Shown: piece after piece, positions 1 through 5,086 of the stretch
Numbering within the stretch: position 1 is the first letter of the stretch
Layout of the letters: the number at the start of each line of letters is the position of its first letter
Origin: JANPJV01 sp031425695
GTDB taxonomy: Bacteria > Pseudomonadota > Gammaproteobacteria > Xanthomonadales > SZUA-5
Assembly (NCBI GenBank): GCA_031425695.1
Contig: JANPJV010000068.1
Span: 1 to 6,541 of the forward strand
Length of the DNA stretch: 6,541 nucleotides
Direction: 5' to 3'
Made by a program: the position numbers and the translations under genes
The notes under the pieces: model-generated
The model's database searches: none
Told to the model about the DNA's origin: nothing
The model's input: the letters and a program-made list of their open reading frames with translations, nothing else

Positions 1-15
1 ATGGCGATGGGTCAA

Positions 16-67
16 TCGGGCGCTACTTGACGCTCTCTATCGCAGGACCATGTCAAGTAGCGCCCGA
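16..67. repeat. Perfect 16-bp inverted repeat, 20-nt loop
   Basis: Bases 16-31 (TCGGGCGCTACTTGAC) are exactly complementary to 52-67, leaving a 20-nt loop. In the second repeat unit the equivalent arms at 217-232 and 253-268 differ at two paired positions, so that stem has decayed while this one is intact. Confidence 0.9.
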
Positions 68-95
68 CCCGCATGCTCGCGCTGGGCAAGCTCTA

Positions 96-189
96 CGCGG
101 GCGCAACATGACCTACGCGAGCGCCGCGGCGCCGGCAAATCCCCGCTAGCGCAGTCGCGAGGCTCCACGTAGGTCATGTTGCGCCCGCG
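96..189. repeat. Perfect 22-bp inverted repeat, 50-nt loop
   Basis: Bases 96-117 are exactly complementary to 168-189. The stem contains the CGGGCGCAACATGAC version of the local motif followed by CTACG. The 50-nt loop is GC-rich. In the second repeat unit only the left arm survives (299-318); the expected right arm near 374 is absent and the amn start region lies there. No T-run follows the stem, so it is not a canonical intrinsic terminator. Confidence 0.9.
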
Positions 190-383
190 CAATATTGATC
201 CACGCCGATGAGTCAATCGGGCGCGACTTGACGCTCTCTATCTCAGGGCCGTGTCAATTAGCGCCCGACTCGCATGCCCGCGCTGGTCGAGCTCTACACG
301 GGCGCAACATGACCTACGTGTGCGCGCCGCGGTTCACTTCCCAATAGCGCAGAATACGCACCCCGAAACCGGTGCAGCTTTCC

Positions 384-1160
384 ATGCGAAGCAAGAGCGA
401 AATCGTATCCAACTGGCTTCCGCGATACACCGGCGTTCCTCTGGAAGAGATCGGCGACCTGGTGCTGCTGACCAATTTCGGTCATTACCTGGAAGTGTTC
501 GCGAAGACCGGCGGAGTGGAGGTGCGCGGGCGCGACCGGCCGATGCCGAACGCGCGCTTCGACGGCATCACCATGATCAACTTCGGCATGGGCAGTGCCA
601 ATGCCGCAACCGTAATGGACCTCCTGAGCGCAGTCTCACCACGCGCCGTGCTGTTCCTCGGCAAGTGCGGCGGCCTCAAGAAAAAGAACCAGCTGGGCGA
701 CCTGGTGTTGCCGATCGCGGCCATCCGCGGCGAAGGTACCTCGAACGATTACCTGCTGCCCGAAGTGCCGGCACTGCCCGCCTTCAGCCTGCAGCGCGCG
801 GTCTCCACCATGATCCGCGACCTCGGTCACGATTACTGGACCGGCACCGTCTACACGACCAATCGGCGCGTCTGGGAGCACGACGAGGACTTCAAGGAAT
901 ACCTGCGCAAGACCCGCTGCATGGCGATCGACATGGAGACGGCCACGATCTTTGCGACCGGTTTCGCCAACAGCATCCCGGCCGGCGCACTGCTCCTGGT
1001 TTCCGATCAGCCGATGATCCCGGAAGGGGTCAAGACCGAGCTCTCGGACCGCAAGATCACCGAGAATTTCGTCGTCCCGCACATCCAGATCGGCATCGAA
1101 GCGCTGAAGCTGATCAGCCGGCACGGGAAGAGCGTCAAGCACCTTCGCTTCGACGAGTGA
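384..1160 (+). CDS. amn: AMP nucleosidase, short form
   Basis: The predicted 258-residue cytoplasmic enzyme hydrolyses AMP to adenine and ribose 5-phosphate in purine salvage and adenylate balance. It is collinear with the short AMP nucleosidases I know best from Bacteroidetes, from the N-terminal EIVxNWLPRYTG to the C-terminal SVKHLRFD. Nucleoside-phosphorylase-fold motifs are visible: INFGMGSANAAT (66-77), FLGKCGGLK (91-99), YWTGTVYTTNRRVWEHD (151-167), the ribose-binding AIDMETA (181-187) and LLLVSDQP (203-210), with D208 the likely catalytic acid. The separate N-terminal domain of the roughly 480-residue E. coli Amn is absent. The ATG at 384 was chosen because it gives the family N-terminus (MRSKSEIV); an in-frame GTG at 372 would add four residues. 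No clear Shine-Dalgarno sequence precedes either. The gene is alone on this strand and converges with the lipoprotein gene. Confidence 0.93.
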   Translation: MRSKSEIVSNWLPRYTGVPLEEIGDLVLLTNFGHYLEVFAKTGGVEVRGRDRPMPNARFDGITMINFGMGSANAATVMDLLSAVSPRAVLFLGKCGGLKKKNQLGDLVLPIAAIRGEGTSNDYLLPEVPALPAFSLQRAVSTMIRDLGHDYWTGTVYTTNRRVWEHDEDFKEYLRKTRCMAIDMETATIFATGFANSIPAGALLLVSDQPMIPEGVKTELSDRKITENFVVPHIQIGIEALKLISRHGKSVKHLRFDE

Positions 1161-1172
1161 GGGTTTGCTCGT

Positions 1173-1259
1173 GTGGGTTCGGACCTTGGTGGGTTCGGAC
1201 CTTGTCCGAACACTTTTCTCCCAACCACCAAAGAGCGTCCGGACAAGGTCCGGACCCAC
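1173..1259. repeat. GC-rich palindromic intergenic repeat with a duplicated arm
   Basis: The sequence GTGGGTTCGGACCTTG occurs twice back to back (1173-1188 and 1189-1204). The second copy begins a 23-nt arm (1189-1211) that pairs with 1237-1259 except for one T/G and one A/C position, leaving a 25-nt loop. The right arm is itself built of two GTCCGGAC palindromes separated by AAG. It lies between the convergent ends of amn and the lipoprotein gene, so it could fold in either transcript, but no T-tract follows it on either strand. A mobile palindromic repeat (REP-like), possibly also serving as a bidirectional transcript end, fits best. Confidence 0.8.
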
Positions 1260-1279
1260 AGAAGCAAATGAGCTCACGC

Positions 1280-1609
1280 CTACTTGGTGTAGATGCCGGT
1301 GCCTTCCACATTGAACTGCACGCCGAGTACGCGCGCCGGTGAATCTGCGGTGGCGGGCGCCACTTTGCAGTCGAAGCGCTGCTTCTGCTCGGCGCCGGTA
1401 CCGGGCTTGAGCAACAATTCCCCGCTGTAGGTCAGGTTGCCATCCGTTTCTTCCTTGCGACTCGACGCCAGACCCGACTCATCCAGCCGATAAACCTGGC
1501 CATTGAGTCGCTGGGCAGCCTCGGCAATACACAGCGCCGCACCGGGATCGTCGCCGCCGCAACTGGCCAGCAAGCCCACAACCGGTATCAGCAGTACACA
1601 CATTCGCAT
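1280..1609 (-). CDS. Small hypothetical lipoprotein
   Basis: The predicted 109-residue product has a type II signal peptide: Met-Arg start, hydrophobic stretch VLLIPVVGLLAS (5-16) and lipobox LLAS-C with C17 as the lipidated cysteine. Residues GGDD follow; by the E. coli +2 rule, Gly rather than Asp after the cysteine would favour outer-membrane sorting, though this rule varies between groups. The mature domain of about 92 residues is mostly polar, with two further cysteines (C27 and C81) that could form a disulfide, and ends in VQFNVEGTGIYTK. I recognise no domain. The ATG at 1609 is preceded by a GGGGGG run about 9 nt upstream that can act as ribosome binding site; a second ATG two codons in is possible. 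The gene is 160 bp downstream of the glutaredoxin gene on the same strand, so joint transcription is possible but not shown. Confidence 0.8.
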   Translation of the reverse strand: MRMCVLLIPVVGLLASCGGDDPGAALCIAEAAQRLNGQVYRLDESGLASSRKEETDGNLTYSGELLLKPGTGAEQKQRFDCKVAPATADSPARVLGVQFNVEGTGIYTK

Positions 1610-1769
1610 CGTCGAACCCCCCGTCCCAGCGATGACTTAGCCACGTTTCTTAATGCCACTTCGAGAGCCTGCGCCTGAATGCAGGCCATTTCAAGACAAT
1701 CACCGTGAAATTCGTAGACGGAACCTCGGTCTCGACTCCAGTACGCATCGCAGGTGCGCTTGGATGCAC

Positions 1770-2693
1770 TCAATATCGGGGGAGACTGGCATCGATCCTT
1801 TGGGACCAGGCATCGATACCCCCTTCGACGTTGTAAATCTCCTTGAAACCCAACCCTCGGAAATGCTCGGCCGCCTGGCGTGACGAGTTGCCGTGATGGC
1901 ACAGGAAAGCCAGTGGGGCGTCGCGCGGACCGGCTTCAAGCGCATGCATGAGCTCGGCGTCGAGCGCGCGGGCGCCAGGAAAGGATGCAATCTGGCGTTC
2001 GCGTTCCGGACGCACGTCGAGCACCTGGATGTCGCCCTTGCGCAGTCGCTCGGCCAGCCCCTCGACTGTGAGTGCCTGCACCGCCGCCGGCGCCAGCGGG
2101 AGATGGATCGACAGGCCACTGCCGCGCACGTCCTCGATCCAATCGACGCGCATGCCGGCGGCGCGCTGCGCGGTCGCGAGGTCCATGTGCACGATGACGC
2201 CATGGTCCTCGGCGCGGATCTCATGGCCCTGGGCCGGCTTGAGCATGAACTGGGTCTGCCAGCGCCCGTCGATGGAAAGGTGCAGGCTGCTGCCGGGCTC
2301 GTCGCCCATGCCGCTCAGGATGGCTTCGGCCGCGGCGGCGCTGATCTCGATCGACGGCGGCGAGCGATCCGGGCGCGAACGCCCCAGCAACTCGTGCAGC
2401 TCGCCGGAGTTGTACATGCCGCTGATGATGTCCGAGCCGCCAATCAGCTCGCGATCGACGTAGAGCTGCGGAATGGTCGGCCAGTTGCCGTAGTCCTTGA
2501 TGCCCTGGCGGATCTCCTCGTCGGCGAGCACATCGACGACGCTGTAGTCGGCGCCGAGCTCGTTCAGGATGCCGCTGGCGGTCGCCGAAAAGCCGCAGCG
2601 CGGTGCACCACGCGCGCCCTTCATGAACAGCACGATGCGGTTTTCGCTGAGCAGCTGGTCGATGCGTTGCCGGGTATCAGGGGAAAGGGTCAT
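1770..2693 (-). CDS. grxD: Monothiol glutaredoxin (CGFS) fused to a rhodanese domain
   Basis: The predicted 307-residue cytoplasmic protein has three parts. Residues 1-104 are a Grx4-type monothiol glutaredoxin with CGFS at 33-36, the glutathione-binding WPTIPQLYV at 71-79 and GGSD at 85-88; this family binds a glutathione-coordinated [2Fe-2S] cluster as a dimer and passes it to Fe-S targets. Residues about 113-203 resemble the A-type carrier (IscA/HesB) fold in pattern, notably VIVHMDLATAQ and WIEDVRGSGLSIHLPLAPA, but contain no cysteine. Residues about 208-300 are a single rhodanese domain with LDVRPERER (225-233) and active-site loop CHHGNSS beginning at C265, as in GlpE, followed by GGIDAW. 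The same three-part order is what I recall from Xanthomonas and Lysobacter proteins annotated as Grx4 family glutaredoxins. The symbol applies to the glutaredoxin part. The gene lies 58 bp after the CHAD gene, probably in one transcript. No good Shine-Dalgarno sequence precedes the ATG. Confidence 0.93.
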   Translation of the reverse strand: MTLSPDTRQRIDQLLSENRIVLFMKGARGAPRCGFSATASGILNELGADYSVVDVLADEEIRQGIKDYGNWPTIPQLYVDRELIGGSDIISGMYNSGELHELLGRSRPDRSPPSIEISAAAAEAILSGMGDEPGSSLHLSIDGRWQTQFMLKPAQGHEIRAEDHGVIVHMDLATAQRAAGMRVDWIEDVRGSGLSIHLPLAPAAVQALTVEGLAERLRKGDIQVLDVRPERERQIASFPGARALDAELMHALEAGPRDAPLAFLCHHGNSSRQAAEHFRGLGFKEIYNVEGGIDAWSQRIDASLPRY

Positions 2694-2751
2694 ATGGGCG
2701 CGGTGTCGTCAAGGGATGCCACAGGATAACGCCACGCTGCCGCCTGAAAGC

Positions 2752-3675
2752 TTAAGAAACGTCCACAGGCACGGTCGCGTCGGCGATTTCGCCGGCCGCT
2801 GCCGCTGGTGCCGGCTTGGAAGCGCGCACTTTGCGCAGCTTCGGTGAGCGGCTGCGGCGAAGGCTGTGGCGGGCACTGCGATCATTGCGCAATGCCAGCG
2901 CGAGGCGCTGCTGGCGCAGGTAGTTGCGCAGCGCCTGCCGCGCATCGACCGGCAGTTCCAGCTGGCCGAGCTCGCGCGAGACCACCGCCAGATCATGTTC
3001 GTCACCGAGCCCCTGTCCGAGAGCTTTCAGCTCGCCGCAACCCTGCAGCACGCCGTAGCCTTCCAGCAGCTGGCATTGGAGCACCAGGATGCGCACGCGA
3101 CCGCGCCATTGATGGCGCAATTCTGCTCCGGTGCGACCCGCACATTCGGCACGGGCCGCACGCGCACGGGAAAAAGCACGCCGCACACCGCGTTGCGCGT
3201 GCTTCAGCGTGATTTTTTCCAGCGGCCAGTCGGGAACACCCAGCGCCAGCGCATGCAGCCGATCGAGCATCTGCCGCCATCCACGCCCGTGGGGCGGCCG
3301 CCGCAGCCAGCGGGCAGAGAGCACCGCCTTCAGGCGCTTGCGCGCATCGTTGATGAAGACGCCGATCTCGCCGAGATCGCGGCGCTTGCGCAACCTCCCG
3401 AGGGCTTCGATGCGCGTGTGCGCATCACGCAGCGGGCCGAGGATGCGGCGCACGTTGCGCAGATCGGCATCCACCGGCTCGAGTGCTTCCCGGACCTCGC
3501 TGGGCGCCAAGCGCAACCAGGCGCGCACCCGGCGCACGCACTTGCGCCCTTCGTGCACCGCCGCATCGCGATCACCCGCCCCATCCGAAAGCAGGCGCCA
3601 CGCATGCATGAGCTCCCGCGCACACCGCTCGCGCAGAAAGCTCGCCAGGGACGGCGCCGGCAGGGAATCGCTCAT
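2752..3675 (-). CDS. CHAD domain-containing protein
   Basis: The predicted 307-residue, highly basic, mostly helical protein fits the CHAD (conserved histidine alpha-helical) family, which binds polyphosphate. Family signatures occur twice, as expected for its two helical bundles: VHEGRKCVRRVRAWLRL (40-56, H41) with DLRNVRRILGPLRDAHTRI (71-89), then ELRHQWRGRVRILVLQCQLL (185-204, H188) with LGDEHDLAVV (223-232). No signal peptide or membrane segment is seen. The C-terminus from about 264 is a basic tail (RRSRSPKLRKVR) followed by an Ala/Pro-rich stretch, probably disordered. The CYTH domain that often accompanies CHAD is not in this protein or in the window. The ATG at 3675 lacks an obvious Shine-Dalgarno sequence. 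Polyphosphate granule association is known for some family members; a role here is inference. Confidence 0.88.
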   Translation of the reverse strand: MSDSLPAPSLASFLRERCARELMHAWRLLSDGAGDRDAAVHEGRKCVRRVRAWLRLAPSEVREALEPVDADLRNVRRILGPLRDAHTRIEALGRLRKRRDLGEIGVFINDARKRLKAVLSARWLRRPPHGRGWRQMLDRLHALALGVPDWPLEKITLKHAQRGVRRAFSRARAARAECAGRTGAELRHQWRGRVRILVLQCQLLEGYGVLQGCGELKALGQGLGDEHDLAVVSRELGQLELPVDARQALRNYLRQQRLALALRNDRSARHSLRRSRSPKLRKVRASKPAPAAAAGEIADATVPVDVS

Positions 3676-3750
3676 CGTGGGAGCTTGGGCCGAAAATGTG
3701 ACGGTGGGAAGACGGTTGGTGGGGAAAGACCTTCCCAGAGCAAAGGCTTC

Positions 3751-3931
3751 TTACACAAAAAGCACAAAAGGAGCGGACACAAAATGCACATGAAAAGCTG
3801 AATCAGCGTTGGTGAGCTTGCATCCAGGAGATGGCATCGATTCTTCCAAAAACACAGGACACATGCGTGCAAGCTACTGATTCAAAAGCTCTTCATGTGC
3901 TAGCTCTTGATCCAATTTGTGCATTTTGTGT
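3751..3931. repeat. Large imperfect inverted repeat in the dusA-CHAD gap
   Basis: The 308-bp gap at 3676-3983 has no convincing gene and is visibly richer in A and T than its flanks. Its outer arms 3777-3790 (ACACAAAATGCACA) and 3918-3931 are exactly complementary. Nested arms inside also pair: 3799-3806 with 3877-3884 (TGAATCAG), 3815-3822 with 3868-3875 (AGCTTGCA), and 3786-3793 with 3893-3900 (GCACATGA), the last competing with the outer stem. CACAAAA occurs as direct repeats at 3754, 3763 and 3778. It could be a degenerate mobile palindromic element or a structured untranslated or non-coding RNA; the sequence does not decide. I see no clear terminator for dusA and no clear promoter for the CHAD gene here. 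Confidence 0.65.
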
Positions 3932-3983
3932 TCGAATGGCTTTTTTGTCAGCTTTGCGGTTGACCTAGCTAGCGTACAGCGGC

Positions 3984-4988
3984 TCAAGCCGCCAGCCGGC
4001 CCAGTGCCCCGACCGCGCGCTCGAGCGTCTCCAGCCCTGCGCCCGGTGGCGCCTCGGACAGCGTGCGCCGGTAGCTGCGCGCGCCGGGCAAGCCCTGGAA
4101 CAGCCCGAGCATATGGCGTGCGACGTGGCGCAGCTGGCCGCCATTGGCCAGGTGCGCGGCAAGGTACGGGCGCATGCGCTCGATGATCGCCTCGCGCGTC
4201 GGCAACTCGCCTTCGCGGTCGAAGAACGCCTGCTGCCAGAGCGCCAGCGAATACGGGAGATGGTAGGCGGCACGGCCGATCATCACGCCATCGAGCGTGC
4301 CCAGCGCCGTCGCGATGGCCGGCGTGTCTTCCAGACCGCCATTGAGCACCACGGTCAGCTCGGGCCGATCCGCCTTCAGCCGCAAGACGCGCCCATAGTC
4401 GAGCGGCGGGATCTCACGATTCTGCGCTGGGCTCAAGCCGGAGAGCCATGCCTTGCGCGCGTGCACGACGAACACCGTACAGCCGGCCGCCGCGACGGTA
4501 TCGATGAAGCGCCGGAAGAACGCCTCGTCCTCGTGCTCGTCAACGCCGAGCCGGCATTTGACGGTGACCGGGATGGCGCCCTCCACCGCCGCGCGCATCG
4601 CGCTCACGCACTCGGCCACGCGCTCGGGCTCGAGCATCAGGCACGCCCCGAAGCGTCCCGACTGCACGCGGTCGGACGGGCAGCCGCAGTTGAGATTGAT
4701 CTCGTCGTAGCCGAACCCGTGGCCGATACGCGCCGCCTGCGCCAGTAAGCCGGGATCACTGCCGCCAAGTTGCAGTGCCACTGGATGCTCGGCCACATCG
4801 AACCCCAGCAACCGCGACCGATCCCCGTGGATCACCGCCTGGGCCACCACCATCTCGGTGTAAAGCCGCGCATCCGGCGCCAGCAGCCGATGGAAGTAGC
4901 GGCAGTGGCGATCGGTCCAATCCATCATGGGGGCCACGCACAGGCGCCAAGGGCTCTGTGGTGCGGTTTCAGTTGCCCTTTCAATCAC
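3984..4988 (-). CDS. dusA: tRNA-dihydrouridine(20/20a) synthase DusA
   Basis: The predicted 334-residue flavoenzyme reduces uridines 20/20a in the D-loop of tRNA to dihydrouridine with FMN and NADPH. The match to E. coli DusA is strong throughout: APMMDWTDRHCRYF (19-32), LYTEMV (42-47), HPVALQLGGSDP (68-79), YDEINLN (94-100) then CGCPSDRVQ with catalytic C103, FGACLM (113-118), VTVKCRLG (141-148), HARKAWLSGLSP (176-187), NREIPPLDY (190-198), NGG (216-218) and GVMIGRAAYHLP (234-245). The start is a GTG at 4988: no ATG or other good start lies upstream in frame, and the first internal Met pair (21-22) is inside the conserved core. Residues 1-16 precede the conserved part and are probably encoded by the inserted island rather than the original gene. 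The ribosome binding site is weak. Divergent from the adjacent integrase gene. Confidence 0.96.
   Translation of the reverse strand: MIERATETAPQSPWRLCVAPMMDWTDRHCRYFHRLLAPDARLYTEMVVAQAVIHGDRSRLLGFDVAEHPVALQLGGSDPGLLAQAARIGHGFGYDEINLNCGCPSDRVQSGRFGACLMLEPERVAECVSAMRAAVEGAIPVTVKCRLGVDEHEDEAFFRRFIDTVAAAGCTVFVVHARKAWLSGLSPAQNREIPPLDYGRVLRLKADRPELTVVLNGGLEDTPAIATALGTLDGVMIGRAAYHLPYSLALWQQAFFDREGELPTREAIIERMRPYLAAHLANGGQLRHVARHMLGLFQGLPGARSYRRTLSEAPPGAGLETLERAVGALGRLAA
4902..4988. other. Predicted island attachment site and junction at the dusA 5' end
   Basis: Known dusA-associated integrases insert at one site in the 5' end of dusA, around the codons for the conserved APMMDWTDRHC segment (here 4902-4934). 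The integrase next to this end of dusA, head to head, places one island-chromosome junction in or just outside this interval. The exact core cannot be read from one end only: it should recur as a direct repeat at the far end of the island, to the right of this window, next to a displaced dusA 5' fragment. The position is family knowledge plus inference. Confidence 0.5.
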
Positions 4989-5000
4989 TTGCTGGTCTCG

Positions 5001-5040
5001 CTCATTCCCGATAAATCCCGTTCTTTCCCGCTCATTCCCG
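5001..5040. repeat. Four phased decamer repeats between dusA and int
   Basis: Four consecutive 10-bp units end in TCCCG: CTCATTCCCG (5001), ATAAATCCCG (5011), TTCTTTCCCG (5021) and CTCATTCCCG (5031); the first and last are identical. A weaker unit ending in TCTCG precedes them at 4991. A 10-bp period puts every copy on nearly the same face of the helix, as expected for cooperative protein binding. Their place between the integrase and the presumed attachment core suggests arm-type recombinase or directionality-factor sites. They are also in the probable dusA leader, read there as CGGGA repeats. Confidence 0.75.
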
Positions 5041-5057
5041 CCCTCGGTGTACCATGG

Positions 5058-5083
5058 GTGTTACCAACTTGAGCTGGTAACAC
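5058..5083. promoter_or_regulatory. 26-bp palindrome ending 3 bp before the int start
   Basis: Two 9-nt arms, GTGTTACCA (5058-5066) and its exact complement (5075-5083), flank an 8-nt centre that is itself symmetric apart from one pair (A5067/C5074). A related half-site GGTGTACC lies just upstream (5046-5053, direct orientation). The palindrome covers the place of the int ribosome binding site, so a dimeric protein or an RNA hairpin here would be expected to limit int expression. It may be a repressor operator, a translation-blocking hairpin, or a recombination-protein site. Confidence 0.6.
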
Positions 5084-5086
5084 TGC

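Larger units (their letters stand above)
5..352. repeat. 201-bp tandem duplication with alternating inverted motifs
   Basis: This stretch upstream of amn holds no gene. It consists of one complete repeat unit (about 5-205) and a second, shorter copy (206 to about 352). A 15-bp motif with consensus CGGGCGCNACWTGAC occurs seven times in strictly alternating orientation: 17-31 (+), 52-66 (-), 98-112 (+), 173-187 (-), 218-232 (+), 253-267 (-, one departure from consensus) and 299-313 (+). Copies 1-3 and 5-7 are exactly 201 bp apart, which shows the duplication. The two units align without gaps to about 325 and then with small indels to the shared TAGCGCAG at 147-154 and 345-352. The spacing is too irregular and the units too palindromic for a CRISPR array. 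It resembles the palindromic intergenic repeats (REP- or MITE-like) of GC-rich gammaproteobacteria, but I cannot name a family. Confidence 0.85.

Noticed and set aside
5..352. CRISPR array
   Set aside because: The repeats alternate in orientation, spacing is 35-75 bp in a 201-bp superperiod, the spacers are themselves repeated, and no cas gene is present.
1189..1259. Intrinsic terminator for amn
   Set aside because: The stem is strong, but no T-tract follows it on either strand and the loop is long (25 nt).
636..1277. A 213-codon minus-strand frame opposite amn
   Set aside because: It is antisense to a well-supported gene, starts inside the intergenic palindrome and shows no domain.
251..1342. 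A 363-codon open frame on the + strand over amn
   Set aside because: It is out of frame with the clearly recognisable amn, its product is Arg/Pro/Ala-rich without motifs, and GC-rich codon bias explains its length.
1700..2224. A 174-codon minus-strand frame overlapping grxD in another frame
   Set aside because: It is an Arg/Ser/Ala-rich shadow of grxD with no motif of its own.
1893..2729. A 278-codon + strand frame opposite the glutaredoxin-rhodanese gene
   Set aside because: It is the complement of a conserved three-domain gene; the product is low-complexity His/Ala/Arg-rich.
2866..3801. A 311-codon + strand frame opposite the CHAD gene
   Set aside because: The CHAD frame has paired family signatures; this antisense frame is His/Arg/Ala-rich and runs into the AT-rich repeat.
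3672..3872. A small minus-strand Cys-rich frame before the CHAD gene (and a similar + frame from 3917)
   Set aside because: Both read through the two arms of the CACAAAA/TTTTGTG inverted repeat, which gives similar Cys/Leu/Phe-rich translations; repeat-derived, not genes.
4113..4748. A 211-codon + strand frame opposite dusA
   Set aside because: It is the complement of strongly conserved dusA motifs with no domain of its own.
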